Below are positions 46,140 to 55,253 of a stretch of 64,000 nt of DNA, one piece after another. Made by a program: the position numbers and the translations under genes. The DNA is taken from positions 322,553-386,552 of the forward strand of contig JAXHNI010000003.1 of NCBI GenBank assembly GCA_034520625.1, written 5' to 3'. Every line of letters begins with the position of its first letter. Positions within the stretch are counted from its first letter, which is position 1. The DNA comes from JAANXG01 sp034520625. Its GTDB lineage: Bacteria > Pseudomonadota > Gammaproteobacteria > Arenicellales > JAANXG01. Under the pieces are notes generated by a model, which was not told the DNA's origin, made no database searches, and saw nothing but the letters and a program-made list of their open reading frames with translations.

Positions 46140-47452
46140 GAGCTCGAGTCGCTTCCGGGTTGATTCGTCATTTCGGATTCAGTGCTGACATCGGGACGCG
46201 GCGTGATCTTGACGATCGATACGCCCGTGCCCCGGGTCTGCATGATTTCAACGGCGTAGTTATTGAGCAGAATGCTGGTGCCCGCCTCGGGTATGGATTC
46301 CATGTGCTCCAGTATCAGGCCGTTGATGGTTTTCGGGCCGTCCGTGGGCAGGTTCCATCCGAAACGGCGGTTCAGGTCGCGCAGGTTGACGTTGCCCTTG
46401 ACGACGCAGCTACCGTCGGGACGCAGGTCGGCCTGCCGGTCCAGAGCGGGGGTGTTGTCGGTGAACTCGCCGACGATTTCCTCCAGGATCTCCTCCACGG
46501 TCACCAGGCCCTTGAGATCGCCGTATTCATCCACAACGAGCCCGAAGCGCCGGCGATGACTCTGGAGATTGAGCAGCTGCTGCATGAGGTTGGCGCCCTC
46601 GGGAATGAAATAGGGCGGCCGGATCAGTTTTTCCAGGGATTCGCGGTTGAAGTTGTTGGTCTGGCTCAGGTGAAGGACTTTGCGCAGGTGCAGCACGCCT
46701 TCCATGTGGTCCATCGATCCCCGGTAGACGGGCAGCCGGGTGTGATGGCTGGTGGCGAGCTGCTCCACGATGTCGTCCCATTCGTCCTCCAGGTCGATGG
46801 CCTCGATGTCGGTGCGCGGCAGCATGACATCGTCCACGGTCATGGACTCCAGCTCCAGGATGCGCAGGAGCATCTCCTGGTGCTGGGGGGAAAGGTGCGC
46901 CTCCGAGTCCCGTACCGCGATGCGCAGCTCCTCGGTATCCAGGGATGTCGAGGCCCGGCGGGGGACGACGCCGAAGGGTCGCAGCAGCCCGGTGCCCAGG
47001 ATGTTCACCAGCCGGATGACGGGAATCCAGTCGTAGAACAGCTTCTGCAGGCCGAACAGCGGATAGGCCGCGGGAAATGCGACCCGTTCCGGGTGGGAAG
47101 CGGCCAGCGTCTTCGGGGCGACCTCGGCGAATACCAGCACCACCAGTGTGAGCAGGAACCCGGACGCCGCGATCGCCGCCTCGCCGTACAGGCGCAGCGC
47201 GATCACCGAGGCGACGCTGGCGGCGGTCAGGTTGGCGACGTTGTTGCCCAGCAGTATGGTGCTGAGCAGTCGGTCGGGGTGCTGCAGCAGCCGCTGGGCC
47301 AGCCGTGCGCTGCGGTGGCCCTTGTCCGCCAGGTTGTTCAGCCGGAACCGGTTCAGCGACATCATCGCCGTCTCGGACGCCGAGAAGAATGCCGACAGCA
47401 GAATGAGGCCGGCGAGCACGAGAACCAGGGGTAGGAGTTCGGTATGGGTCAA
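46136..47452 (-). CDS. CNNM/CorC-HlyC family transporter (YfjD-like)
   Basis: This is a ~438-residue inner-membrane protein with an N-terminal DUF21/CNNM transmembrane domain (about residues 5-190; AFFSASETAMMSLNRFRL, LLGNNVANLTAA), two CBS domains (about 205-330; MLPRTDIEAID, VDEYGDLKGLVT) and a C-terminal CorC_HlyC domain. The family is associated with magnesium and other divalent cation efflux. The start is uncertain: no ATG lies before the first helix, and I chose the TTG at 47452 by comparison with YfjD. It lies downstream of the ypjD-like gene on the same strand, an arrangement conserved in gammaproteobacteria. Confidence 0.88.
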   Translation of the reverse strand: MTHTELLPLVLVLAGLILLSAFFSASETAMMSLNRFRLNNLADKGHRSARLAQRLLQHPDRLLSTILLGNNVANLTAASVASVIALRLYGEAAIAASGFLLTLVVLVFAEVAPKTLAASHPERVAFPAAYPLFGLQKLFYDWIPVIRLVNILGTGLLRPFGVVPRRASTSLDTEELRIAVRDSEAHLSPQHQEMLLRILELESMTVDDVMLPRTDIEAIDLEDEWDDIVEQLATSHHTRLPVYRGSMDHMEGVLHLRKVLHLSQTNNFNRESLEKLIRPPYFIPEGANLMQQLLNLQSHRRRFGLVVDEYGDLKGLVTVEEILEEIVGEFTDNTPALDRQADLRPDGSCVVKGNVNLRDLNRRFGWNLPTDGPKTINGLILEHMESIPEAGTSILLNNYAVEIMQTRGTGVSIVKITPRPDVSTESEMTNQPGSDSSS

Positions 47453-47495
47453 TTGGGATCGATACGCGGCCGGCCGGCTCGCGAAGCTTGTCGCA

Positions 47496-48305
47496 TTATC
47501 TGCGGTCCAACAGGATCTCGAGGACGAATTTCCAGCCGAAGTAGGCAAGCATCAGCACCGCGAAACCGCTGATGGTCCACCGGGTCGCGGTCCTGCCCCG
47601 CCAGCCGAAACGAAAGTGCCCGACAAGGAGACTGCCGAAAATCACCCAGGCCGCCAGCGACAACACGGTGTGGTGATTGAGGACAAACGCCTCGCCAAGC
47701 GCCTCGAGACTGAACCAGAAACCCGATACCAGGCCGAGGGACAGCAGCAGGAATCCGATCCCGATGAACTGGAACAGCAATTGTTCCATGGTCTCCAGAG
47801 GCGGCAGCTTGCGCAGCACTGAAGCCTCGCGGTGATCCCTCAGCCGGTGGTCCTGCAGGGACATGACCACCGACTGGACTACCGCCAGAGCCAGAAACCC
47901 GTATGCCACCAGCGAAATCAACAGGTGTATAGCCAGCCCGGTGGACTGCACGGTGGCGGGAAGACCCGGGGGCCAGATCCAGGCGGCGAGGACAGCCAGG
48001 CCTGAGAGCGGCAGAATGACCGCGCCGAGCTCGTAGGCGGGCCGGATCAACGCGGTGACCAGAAAGATCGCCGTCACGATCCACGCGCTCAGGGACGCGG
48101 CATTGGTGAACCCAACGTTGATGGCGGCGGATTCGGGAAGAATGGTGGCGTACAGCAATAGACCATGCATGAGCACGGCCACCACGATCAGCGCGAAAAC
48201 CGGCCGCAGGCTGGCGAGCCGGGTTCCCCACAGGTGCTTGATCAGCAAGGCGCCGGCCCCGAGATACAGGCCGCCGGCACCAAGGCTCAGGACGGGTGTC
48301 AGCAT
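47496..48305 (-). CDS. Cytochrome c assembly-like inner-membrane protein (YpjD/CcsA fold)
   Basis: This 269-residue protein has eight predicted helices and a heme-handling-like CcsA fold: HLLISLVAYGFLALAVVQSV, LETMEQLLFQFIGIGFLLLS and NHHTVLSLAAWVIFG. E. coli YpjD (CorE) has the same size and sits next to ffh, as here (ffh begins at 48976, divergent). The precise function is unsettled. The ATG at 48305 was preferred to a GTG at 48326, which would add seven residues. Confidence 0.9.
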   Translation of the reverse strand: MLTPVLSLGAGGLYLGAGALLIKHLWGTRLASLRPVFALIVVAVLMHGLLLYATILPESAAINVGFTNAASLSAWIVTAIFLVTALIRPAYELGAVILPLSGLAVLAAWIWPPGLPATVQSTGLAIHLLISLVAYGFLALAVVQSVVMSLQDHRLRDHREASVLRKLPPLETMEQLLFQFIGIGFLLLSLGLVSGFWFSLEALGEAFVLNHHTVLSLAAWVIFGSLLVGHFRFGWRGRTATRWTISGFAVLMLAYFGWKFVLEILLDRR

Positions 48306-48443
48306 TGGAAACGGAGTGTATCCCACGGTTGCCGGCGATTGAAACTGGGCGATGGATCACGGCACCGCCGAAGGGTCCGGGAATCCGGACGCCGGTACGC
48401 CGTGTGTGGGCCGGCCTCGGTCTGAGAACCGGCGCCGGAGAAC

Positions 48444-48557
48444 GGGGCCAGCGGCGGGGGCTGTCCCCCAGGGCCGCTGTAAATACTTCCCTGTACGCTC
48501 TGGCTCAAACATCCCTGTTTTCGACAGCCCTGGGGGACAGCCCCCGCCACTGGCCCC
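48444..48557. repeat. 52-nt core repeat with locus-specific inverted arms, copy C
   Basis: A 31-base arm (48444-48474) is inverted at 48527-48557 with one mismatch around the 52-base core (48475-48526), which differs from copy A at one position. Unlike the other copies this one lies between divergent genes (ypjD-like and ffh). The remaining parts of the 670-bp gap 48306-48975 hold the repeat at 48757 and nothing else recognised. Confidence 0.85.
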
Positions 48558-48756
48558 TACGATCATGCGGTCCGGCAAACCCGACTAATACTCACGAGCC
48601 GCTGAATGGTGCGGTAGCATGGCGCACCGGGTCGTCGGGAGTGGCAAGGGGGGTGCCTCGTGCGTTTATAATCCGCTTTCGCGGCGGACGACCGGCCCGC
48701 GGCCCAAAGTTTGGTCGTAGTGAAGGTTAAGGGGCTTCTGGTCAATTAGACCCGTC

Positions 48757-48843
48757 GTCATTGCGAGCGTAGCGAAGCAATCCAGTTTGCTCGCCGATTA
48801 ACGGTATATAGATTGCTTCGTCGCTCCGCTCCTCGCAATGACG
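48757..48843. repeat. GAAGCAATCC palindromic repeat, long copy
   Basis: GTCATTGCGAGCGTAGCGAA and GCAATCC face GATTGCTTCGTCGCTCCGC and CTCCTCGCAATGAC in inverse orientation. Together with the trailing CATTTGATCAGAGATTCC the block is homologous to that at 15926-16025. Confidence 0.75.
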
Positions 48844-48975
48844 CATTTGATCAGAGATTCCTTAACCTTGATATTCAAAGCTGAGCCGTTGTAGGTCGGC
48901 CTTGACGCCCGGCCCGCGAAACGGCGGCATTCTCGATCCACCAATGATCAATTTTTCTCTCATCAAGGTTCAATC

Positions 48976-50325
48976 ATGTTCGACCAGCTCAGTGAACGGC
49001 TTCAGAAGACCCTGAAACGGGTCCGGGGGCAGGCCCGGCTCACCGACGACAATATCAAGGACACCCTGCGGGAGGTCCGGATCGCGCTGCTGGAAGCGGA
49101 TGTGGCGCTGCCGGTGGTGAAAGCCTTCGTCGACCGGGTGCGTGAACGGGCGGTCGGGCAGGAGGTGGTGTCCAGCCTGACCCCCGGCCAGATGCTGGTG
49201 AAAGTGGTGCGTGACGAGCTGACGGCGGTGATGGGCGAGCACAACGACGCCCTGAACCTGTCGGCCCGGCCGCCGGTGGTGGTGCTGCTGGCGGGGCTGC
49301 AGGGCACGGGCAAGACCACCACCACCGCCAAGCTGGGCCGCTGGCTGGCGGGCCGGGAGAAAAAGCGTGTGGCGGTGGTGTCCACGGACGTCTACCGGCC
49401 GGCGGCGATCGACCAGCTGCGCACCCTGGCGCGCCAGAACGAGCTGGAGTTCTGCGAGAGCGATGCGGGCGACTCGCCGGTGGATATCGCCACCCGCGCG
49501 ATGGAGTTCGCACGCAAGAGCTCGGCGGACGTCCTGCTGGTGGACACCGCCGGCCGCCTGCACGTGGACGAGGACATGATGGCCGAGGTCCGGGCGATTC
49601 ACGGGGCCATCCAGCCCACGGAAACCCTGTTCGTGGTGGACAGCATGGTGGGCCAGGACGCGGTCCACAGCGCGCAGGCCTTCAACGAGGCGCTGCCCCT
49701 GACGGGCGTGATCCTCACCAAGACCGACGGTGATGCCCGGGGCGGTGCGGCGCTGTCGGTGCGGCACGTCACGGGCAAGCCCATCAAGTTCCTCGGCACG
49801 GGGGAGAAGGCGGAAGCCCTGGAGCCGTTCCATCCGGATCGGGTGGTTTCCCGGATGCTGGGCATGGGCGACGTGCTGAGCCTGGTGGAGGAGGTGGAGC
49901 AGCATGTGGACCGGGACCAGGCGGAGAAACTGGCGAAAAAGGTCAAGAAGGGCAAGGGTTTCGATCTGGAGGACTTCCGCGACCAGATGCAGCAGATGCA
50001 GAAAATGGGCGGCCTCGCGAGCATGATGCAGAAAATACCCGGCCTGAGCGAGTTGCCGGCGGGGGTCGCGGACCAGGTCGACGAAGGCCAGGTCAGGCGG
50101 ACCATCGCCATTATCAATTCCATGACGCCCCACGAACGAACCTTCCCCGCGGTGATCAAGGGGGCCAGGAAGAAGCGCATCGCCGCCGGGTCCGGCACCG
50201 GTGTGCCGGAGGTCAACCGCCTGCTCAAGCAGTTCCAGCAGATGCAGAAGATGATGAAACGGATGAAAAAGAAGGGCGGGATGCCGGGAATGATGCCCGG
50301 CATGCCCAGGATGCCCTTTCGCTGA
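48976..50325 (+). CDS. ffh: Signal recognition particle protein (SRP54)
   Basis: Ffh binds 4.5S RNA and signal sequences and targets nascent membrane proteins to FtsY. The 449-residue protein has the NG domain with GLQGTGKTTTTAKL near residue 105, VDTAGR, TKTDGDARGG, and the M domain with a Met-rich tail (MQKMMKRM, GMMPGMPRM). Start and length agree with the family. It is upstream of the rpsP operon, a conserved linkage, here separated by a minus-strand lipoprotein gene. Confidence 0.97.
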   Translation: MFDQLSERLQKTLKRVRGQARLTDDNIKDTLREVRIALLEADVALPVVKAFVDRVRERAVGQEVVSSLTPGQMLVKVVRDELTAVMGEHNDALNLSARPPVVVLLAGLQGTGKTTTTAKLGRWLAGREKKRVAVVSTDVYRPAAIDQLRTLARQNELEFCESDAGDSPVDIATRAMEFARKSSADVLLVDTAGRLHVDEDMMAEVRAIHGAIQPTETLFVVDSMVGQDAVHSAQAFNEALPLTGVILTKTDGDARGGAALSVRHVTGKPIKFLGTGEKAEALEPFHPDRVVSRMLGMGDVLSLVEEVEQHVDRDQAEKLAKKVKKGKGFDLEDFRDQMQQMQKMGGLASMMQKIPGLSELPAGVADQVDEGQVRRTIAIINSMTPHERTFPAVIKGARKKRIAAGSGTGVPEVNRLLKQFQQMQKMMKRMKKKGGMPGMMPGMPRMPFR

Positions 50326-50443
50326 TAGCCGGTTGGAACGGCGGGGAATGTCCCGTTTCAATCAGCTGCTTGAAGCCCCTTTTCTTGTGCCTGTCACCCG
50401 TTGGAGGAGTAGATCCGATGATGCGCGTGACCGCCGTTCGAGC

Positions 50444-51022
50444 TCAGCCGTCTACGAAATTGCCGATTTCTATATTGGTGCGCGCCACCACCACGACGAC
50501 GTTATTGGTGGCGATGTCGCGGCCGGTTGCGCGAATCGTCACGACATAGGGATAAACAGTGCTGAGGCTCGCCTGGTCGCGGAACTGCTGCTTGGTCACC
50601 TGGTCGGCGATCGGGACGTCGATAGTGCCCGTGCCCGTATTGTTGCTCAGGATGATGGTCAGTGTTCCGGTGACCCGCCTGGTGCCCAGGTTCGGCGCCC
50701 CGCCCTGCCCGGACTCGTAGCTGACGTCGAACGTCTCGAAGGTTACGCCCTGGAAAACCTGGGCAAACCGTCCGAGGGGGTCGTTGATGGTGATGTTCAT
50801 CGTGCCACTGTCGGAGGCCGGAAGCGTGGCCGCTTCCTCTTCGCCTTCCTCCGGATCATTGAGCACGTCGATGGAGGTCGAGTCCAGATCGATGCTGGCG
50901 GTGCACACCAGATCGACACTACTGCAATCGGTTCCTGCCGCGCCGGCGCCGGTGTTGCTGACGCCGCTCGAGCACGCGGACAGAGTAAAAATCGTAACCA
51001 GGATTCCAAACAAACGCGCCAT
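50444..51022 (-). CDS. Predicted lipoprotein of unknown function
   Basis: This 192-residue protein starts MARLFGILVTIFTLSAC, with a lipobox LSAC that would be cut before Cys17, so it is probably membrane-anchored. The mature part is Thr/Ser/Asp-rich and predicted beta; an acidic patch NDPEEGEEEA is at about residues 55-64. I do not recognise the family. It interrupts the usual ffh-rpsP neighbourhood and its upstream region (51023-51130) is strikingly AT-rich, which may point to insertion. Confidence 0.75.
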   Translation of the reverse strand: MARLFGILVTIFTLSACSSGVSNTGAGAAGTDCSSVDLVCTASIDLDSTSIDVLNDPEEGEEEAATLPASDSGTMNITINDPLGRFAQVFQGVTFETFDVSYESGQGGAPNLGTRRVTGTLTIILSNNTGTGTIDVPIADQVTKQQFRDQASLSTVYPYVVTIRATGRDIATNNVVVVVARTNIEIGNFVDG

Positions 51023-51194
51023 TGACTTCGCCTCGATTAATTCTTATAAATCAGTGGGTTAATTAGTTGTATAAATGTTGTTTCGAAGTAGTATAGTGAA
51101 TTTGCCTGAAAATAAAAGGAAAAACTGACGCCCGGCGTCGGTTCGCTGGAACAGGTCGTCAGGAAAAATCCCGGCCCGCAGGCCCCGAAAACGG

Positions 51195-51223
51195 TTTAAA
51201 TTGTGCGGCCGGGGCGCTAGAAT
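51195..51223 (+). promoter_or_regulatory. Predicted promoter of the rpsP operon
   Basis: TTTAAA (51195-51200) and TAGAAT (51218-51223) are separated by 17 bases. The leader to the rpsP ATG would be about 63 nt. The rest of 51023-51194 is AT-rich and carries no gene. Confidence 0.5.
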
Positions 51224-51292
51224 CGCCCACCTTCCGATCCGGGCCCCGCGCGGGCCCGGTTTCGTACGACCATATAACCGGGAAACAGACTC

Positions 51293-51541
51293 ATGGTGAC
51301 TATTCGCTTGGCGAGAGTCGGGGCTAAGAAACGCCCATTCTACAATATCGTCGTGGCCGATCAGCGCTACGCGCCCCGCGGCCGCTACATCGAGCGGATC
51401 GGGTTCTTCAACCCGATGGCGAAGCCCAACGAGGAAAAGGTCCGGCTGGACCTGCAGCGCGCCGAGGAATGGATAGGGCAGGGCGCCCGCCCGTCGGAGC
51501 GCGTTGACCACCTGATCAAGCAGTCCAGAAAGGCTGCCTGA
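51293..51541 (+). CDS. rpsP: 30S ribosomal protein S16
   Basis: This 82-residue protein (MVTIRLARVGAKKRPFYNIVVADQ region, ERIGFFNP, RVDHLIKQ) is the small-subunit protein S16, needed for 30S assembly. It is the first gene of the conserved rpsP-rimM-trmD-rplS operon and ends seven bases before the rimM start. Confidence 0.97.
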   Translation: MVTIRLARVGAKKRPFYNIVVADQRYAPRGRYIERIGFFNPMAKPNEEKVRLDLQRAEEWIGQGARPSERVDHLIKQSRKAA

Positions 51542-51548
51542 CGCGTAT

Positions 51549-52064
51549 TTGACGACGAGCCCGGCACGGCGCCTGGTCTGTCTGGGCAGAGTCGTCGGCG
51601 TGTGGGGGGTCGAGGGGTGGCTGAAGATCCACTCCTACACCCGCAACCGGGCGGACATTTTCGAGTACGGGTCCTGGCTGGTGGGACCCGCGGAACGGCC
51701 CCGCCGCTATGAGCTGGAAACCGGGCGCGAGCAGGGGCGCGGCGGCCTGGTGGCCAAGCTGGCGGGTCTGGATGACCGCGATGCGGCGGCGGCGGAGGTC
51801 GGATCGCTGATCCAGGTGTCGCCCGAGCAGCTGCCGGCGCTGGGTGAAGGCGAGTATTTCTGGCATCAGCTGACGGGACTGGTGGTGAAGAATCTCGACG
51901 GCAAGCCGCTGGGCACCGTGGAGTACCTGTTCGAGACCGGCGCCAACGACGTGCTGGTGGTCGCCGGTGAGCGGGAAAGACTGATTCCGTACATTCCCGC
52001 GGTGATCCGGGACGTGGACCTGGAAGCCGGAACAATGCGGGTCGACTGGGACGAGGATTTCTGA
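51549..52064 (+). CDS. rimM: 16S rRNA processing protein RimM
   Basis: RimM assists maturation of the 30S head through contact with S19. The 171-residue protein shows CLGRVVGVWGVEGWLKIHSY at the start, GEYFWHQLTGL at the linker and the PRC-barrel end LIPYIPAVI. The start is probably TTG at 51549, which is unusual but leaves the expected N-terminus; no ATG is available. It lies in the rpsP operon. Confidence 0.94.
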   Translation: MTTSPARRLVCLGRVVGVWGVEGWLKIHSYTRNRADIFEYGSWLVGPAERPRRYELETGREQGRGGLVAKLAGLDDRDAAAAEVGSLIQVSPEQLPALGEGEYFWHQLTGLVVKNLDGKPLGTVEYLFETGANDVLVVAGERERLIPYIPAVIRDVDLEAGTMRVDWDEDF

Positions 52065-52116
52065 GCGGTCTGCCTGCCGGGGCATACAGGCGGCCGTGGG
52101 TACAGCGGCCTGACGC

Positions 52117-52869
52117 ATGCGAATACACGTGATATCGATCTTCCCGGCCATGTACTCGGCAGTGACCGAGGAAGGGGTCACGGCGCGGGCCTTTGATAAA
52201 GGTCTGCTGGAATTGGCGATCTGGAATCCGCGGGACTTTACCGCTGATGTCCACCGCAGCGTCGATGACCGGCCCTACGGCGGCGGCCCGGGAATGGTGA
52301 TGACCGCCCAGCCGCTGGCGGACGCGGTGGAGGCTGCGAGGGCGGACGCGCGGCATCCCGGCGCACCGGTGATTTACATGAGCCCCCAGGGCAGCCTGCT
52401 GGACCAGAAAGCGGTGGAGCGCTACGCGGCCCTGGAGGAAGTGATTCTGGTGGCCGGCCGTTATGAAGGCGTCGACGAGCGCTTCATCCAGCAGTACGTG
52501 GACGAGGAATGCTCCATCGGTGATTACGTGCTTTCGGGCGGCGAGTTGGCCAGCATGGTCTGGATCGATGCCGTGGCGAGGCTGCAGCCGGGCGCGCTCG
52601 GCAACGAGGATTCCGCCGGACAGGATTCGTTCAACAATGGACTTTTGGACTGCGGGCATTACACTCGCCCGGAACGATTCGGGGAGGCCGGCATCCCGCC
52701 GGTGCTGCTGAGCGGCGACCACGCGGCCATCAGGCGCTGGCGCCTGAAATCGGCCCTGGGGCGCACCTGGCTGCGACGACCGGACCTGCTGCGGGAGGCG
52801 GCGCTGACAAGGGAAATGGAGAGCCTGCTGGAAGAATTTAAACGCGAATTTGAAGCGGAGAAACAATGA
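52117..52869 (+). CDS. trmD: tRNA (guanine37-N1)-methyltransferase
   Basis: TrmD methylates G37 of tRNAs and prevents +1 frameshifting. The 250-residue SPOUT enzyme starts MRIHVISIFPAMYSAVTEEGV; the trefoil-knot SAM site is seen in YMSPQGSLL, VAGRYEGVDERF and CSIGDYVLSGGELASM. Its stop overlaps the rplS start (ATGA). Confidence 0.97.
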   Translation: MRIHVISIFPAMYSAVTEEGVTARAFDKGLLELAIWNPRDFTADVHRSVDDRPYGGGPGMVMTAQPLADAVEAARADARHPGAPVIYMSPQGSLLDQKAVERYAALEEVILVAGRYEGVDERFIQQYVDEECSIGDYVLSGGELASMVWIDAVARLQPGALGNEDSAGQDSFNNGLLDCGHYTRPERFGEAGIPPVLLSGDHAAIRRWRLKSALGRTWLRRPDLLREAALTREMESLLEEFKREFEAEKQ

Positions 52870-53225
52870 TGAGCAACATCATTACAGAAATCGAATCGGA
52901 ACAGATGAAGCCGGATGTGCCCGAGTTCGGGCCGGGTGACACGGTGCTGGTGGAGGTTCGCGTCAAGGAAGCGAACCGCGAGCGCCTGCAGCCCTTCGAG
53001 GGCGTGGTCATCGCCAAGCGCAATCGGGGCCTGAACTCCTCGTTTACCCTGCGCAAGACTTCCTACGGAGAAGGCGTGGAGCGTGTGTTCCAGACCCACA
53101 GCCCGCTGATCTCCAGCATCAAGGTGAAGCGCCGCGGCGCCGTGCGCCGGGCCAAGCTGTACTACCTGCGGGAGCGTTCCGGCAAAGCCGCGCGGATCAA
53201 GGAACGGATCAAGTCCAGCAAGTAG
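52866..53225 (+). CDS. rplS: 50S ribosomal protein L19
   Basis: This 119-residue protein with FEGVVIAKRNRGLNSSFTLRK and RVFQTHSPL and the KLYYLRERSGKAARIKERI end is L19, located at the 30S-50S interface. Either the ATG at 52866 (overlapping the trmD stop) or that at 52869 could be used; GGAG lies just upstream of both. It is the last gene of the operon. Confidence 0.97.
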   Translation: MMSNIITEIESEQMKPDVPEFGPGDTVLVEVRVKEANRERLQPFEGVVIAKRNRGLNSSFTLRKTSYGEGVERVFQTHSPLISSIKVKRRGAVRRAKLYYLRERSGKAARIKERIKSSK

Positions 53226-53249
53226 GGCCATGGTCGGGGTGCCCGCCGG

Positions 53250-53440
53250 TGGATCGCTTCGTCGCCTGCCGCGCCTCGTAATGACGCCACCCCGTCGTTG
53301 CGAGGCGGCGCAGCCGCCGCGGCAATCCATGTTCGCCGGGTTGTGCCGCGGTGTACGAACATGGATGGCTTCGTCGCTTCGCTCCTCGCAATGATCCCCC
53401 GACGTCATATGAAGGCGACAGCCGCCGCGGCAATCCATGT
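53250..53440. repeat. GAAGCAATCC palindromic repeats, cluster of diverged copies
   Basis: The region has GGATCGCTTCGTCGCCTGCC, GCGGCAATCCATG, ATGGCTTCGTCGCTTCGCTC and a final GCCGCGGCAATCCATG, that is, about four alternating half-copies. It reaches into the open frame of the following gene, so that gene's upstream codons are repeat-derived. Confidence 0.65.
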
Positions 53441-53489
53441 ACCCGGTCGGCTTCTTCGCCATTTCCGCTGCCCCGCCGGGACGCCGTGG

Positions 53490-55253
53490 ATGGCGGCCAT
53501 TCCGCTGCTGGCCGCCATCATCCTGTCACCGCCTTCCCACGCCCAGCAGTCGGATTCCTGGGCCCCGTCCCCCCGAATCGAAATGCTGCTCGACAGCGGC
53601 GCCTACGACCTGGCGCTGCGCCGGATCAACGACATCCAGGCGGACATCGAGGACATGCCGGAATGGCTGGAATGGGAGAACCTGCGATTCGACCTGTACC
53701 GCCGGCGCGAGGACTGGGATCAGATGTCGGATCGGCTTCTGAACCTGCCGGGAGACGTTCCGGAGATTCAGCGGCAGGTATTGATGACCCGCGCCGCCGA
53801 GCTGCTGCTCGAGTCCGGGAACGGGGAAAGCGTGCGTGAAATTCTGCGTGCTCTCATCTGGCGGGGCAGTGGGGATTCCAGGCAGCTCAATTACTGGCGA
53901 AGGCTGGTGGTGCGCAGCTACCTGGCCGATGACTCCACCCGTGACGCCGGAATCGCGATGACGCTGTACGACCGCGAGTACCTGCCAGCGGATGCCGACT
54001 GGAACTACCTGTTTGCCCAGGTGCTGCTGCGGCAGGGCAGCGCAGAACTGGCTGCCCAGCGGCTCGGCAGTGCCCAGGAGCCCGCGGCACGAGTGCTGCG
54101 GCTGCTCAGCCGGCTGCGGGCGGGCGTGGACACCCCGCAGAGGGTAATCGAACGAAGCGCCGAGCTGCGCAGTTCGCTGTCGGGGAACGCGTCATTGGTC
54201 GCGGCGAGCTGGGCCGCGACCGCGGAGGCCGCGTTGGAGGCCGCGGACCTGGAAGCCCGGGTCGATGCGCTGGAGCAGCTCTTCAATGGCCCCGGCCTGG
54301 CCGGCGAATTCTCGCTGTTCGAGCTCGACGTTGCCGATCTGTGGCGGGCGTACGAGGCGCTGGGGACCAGGCTCGGCAACGACCGGAACATGTTGTTCGG
54401 CGACCCGGAGCCCTGGATGGCGATGGCGCGGGACCTGAAGGGCGAGGGCTCGGCGCTGAAAGCACGGGCCATCAATGCCGCCGTGGCCCGCAACAGCGGC
54501 TCGCGGTCGGAGCGGGACCGTCTGCACCTGGCATTGTATGAACGGCTTCAGGCCGCGGAACTCGATACCCTGGCGGTGCGGTTGTACGAAGCCGACTCCG
54601 AGTTTCCATCGGTGGAAAACGTGCCCGACAGCGTTCGCCACCGGATCGTGAGCCGGGCGATAGAGGCGCGGAACATGAAGCGCGCGGCGCGCTTCGCGCG
54701 GCATCTGGCTGCCCCCGGCACCGAGCAGACCCAGGTGCAATGGGACCTGACGCGTGCCCGGCTCGCCCTGTATGACGGCGATTTCAGCCAGAGCGAATCG
54801 ATCCTGCGGTCGCTGATTCTGTCGCGGGAGGAGTTCGAGCCCGAGACGGCCGACCGCGTGCTGCAGCCGATCTTCGATCTGCAGAGCGTTGGCCGCGGCG
54901 AGGCCGCCTACGAATTGCTGCAGTACATGTATGAGCGTGTGACGACGTCCAAGCAGAAGCGGGAGCTGCTGCTGTGGCTGGGCGACGCCCTGAAGACCGG
55001 GGGCGACTACGAAGCCGCGGCGGAACATTACCTGCGCTCGGCCCATGCCGCCGCGGGTGGACAGGATCAATGGGGGCAGTCGGCCCGCTATCACGCCGCC
55101 GAGGCGCTGGCCGAGGCGCGCCTGCTGGATGATGCCCGGCGCATCTATGAGCAGTTATTGAACGAGGTCGGCGGGGGCACGCGGGCAGCCGCGCTGCAGC
55201 GCCGGTTGCAGGAGCTGTGGGTCAAGAAGCAGGAGCAGGGGCGGGACCGGTAG
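53490..55253 (+). CDS. Periplasmic helical-repeat (TPR-like) protein of unknown function
   Basis: From the ATG at 53490 the 587-residue protein has a short signal-like start (MAAIPLLAAIILSP, cleavage near SHAQQ). The remainder is almost entirely alpha-helical with TPR-like pairs, for example YDLALRRINDIQADIEDM, GDYEAAAEHYLRSAHAA and LLDDARRIYEQLLNE at the end. A scaffold role in the envelope is plausible; the partner is unknown. The frame is open to 53298, but that part encodes dispersed repeat DNA; a start at 53409 is the alternative and would give a longer signal region. The xerD start overlaps its last 37 bases. Confidence 0.75.
   Translation: MAAIPLLAAIILSPPSHAQQSDSWAPSPRIEMLLDSGAYDLALRRINDIQADIEDMPEWLEWENLRFDLYRRREDWDQMSDRLLNLPGDVPEIQRQVLMTRAAELLLESGNGESVREILRALIWRGSGDSRQLNYWRRLVVRSYLADDSTRDAGIAMTLYDREYLPADADWNYLFAQVLLRQGSAELAAQRLGSAQEPAARVLRLLSRLRAGVDTPQRVIERSAELRSSLSGNASLVAASWAATAEAALEAADLEARVDALEQLFNGPGLAGEFSLFELDVADLWRAYEALGTRLGNDRNMLFGDPEPWMAMARDLKGEGSALKARAINAAVARNSGSRSERDRLHLALYERLQAAELDTLAVRLYEADSEFPSVENVPDSVRHRIVSRAIEARNMKRAARFARHLAAPGTEQTQVQWDLTRARLALYDGDFSQSESILRSLILSREEFEPETADRVLQPIFDLQSVGRGEAAYELLQYMYERVTTSKQKRELLLWLGDALKTGGDYEAAAEHYLRSAHAAAGGQDQWGQSARYHAAEALAEARLLDDARRIYEQLLNEVGGGTRAAALQRRLQELWVKKQEQGRDR

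Noticed and set aside
53250..53440. Clustered repeats near 53.3 kb as a CRISPR array
   Set aside because: Units alternate in orientation, vary in length and lack regular unique spacers; they belong to a dispersed palindrome family and no cas genes are present.
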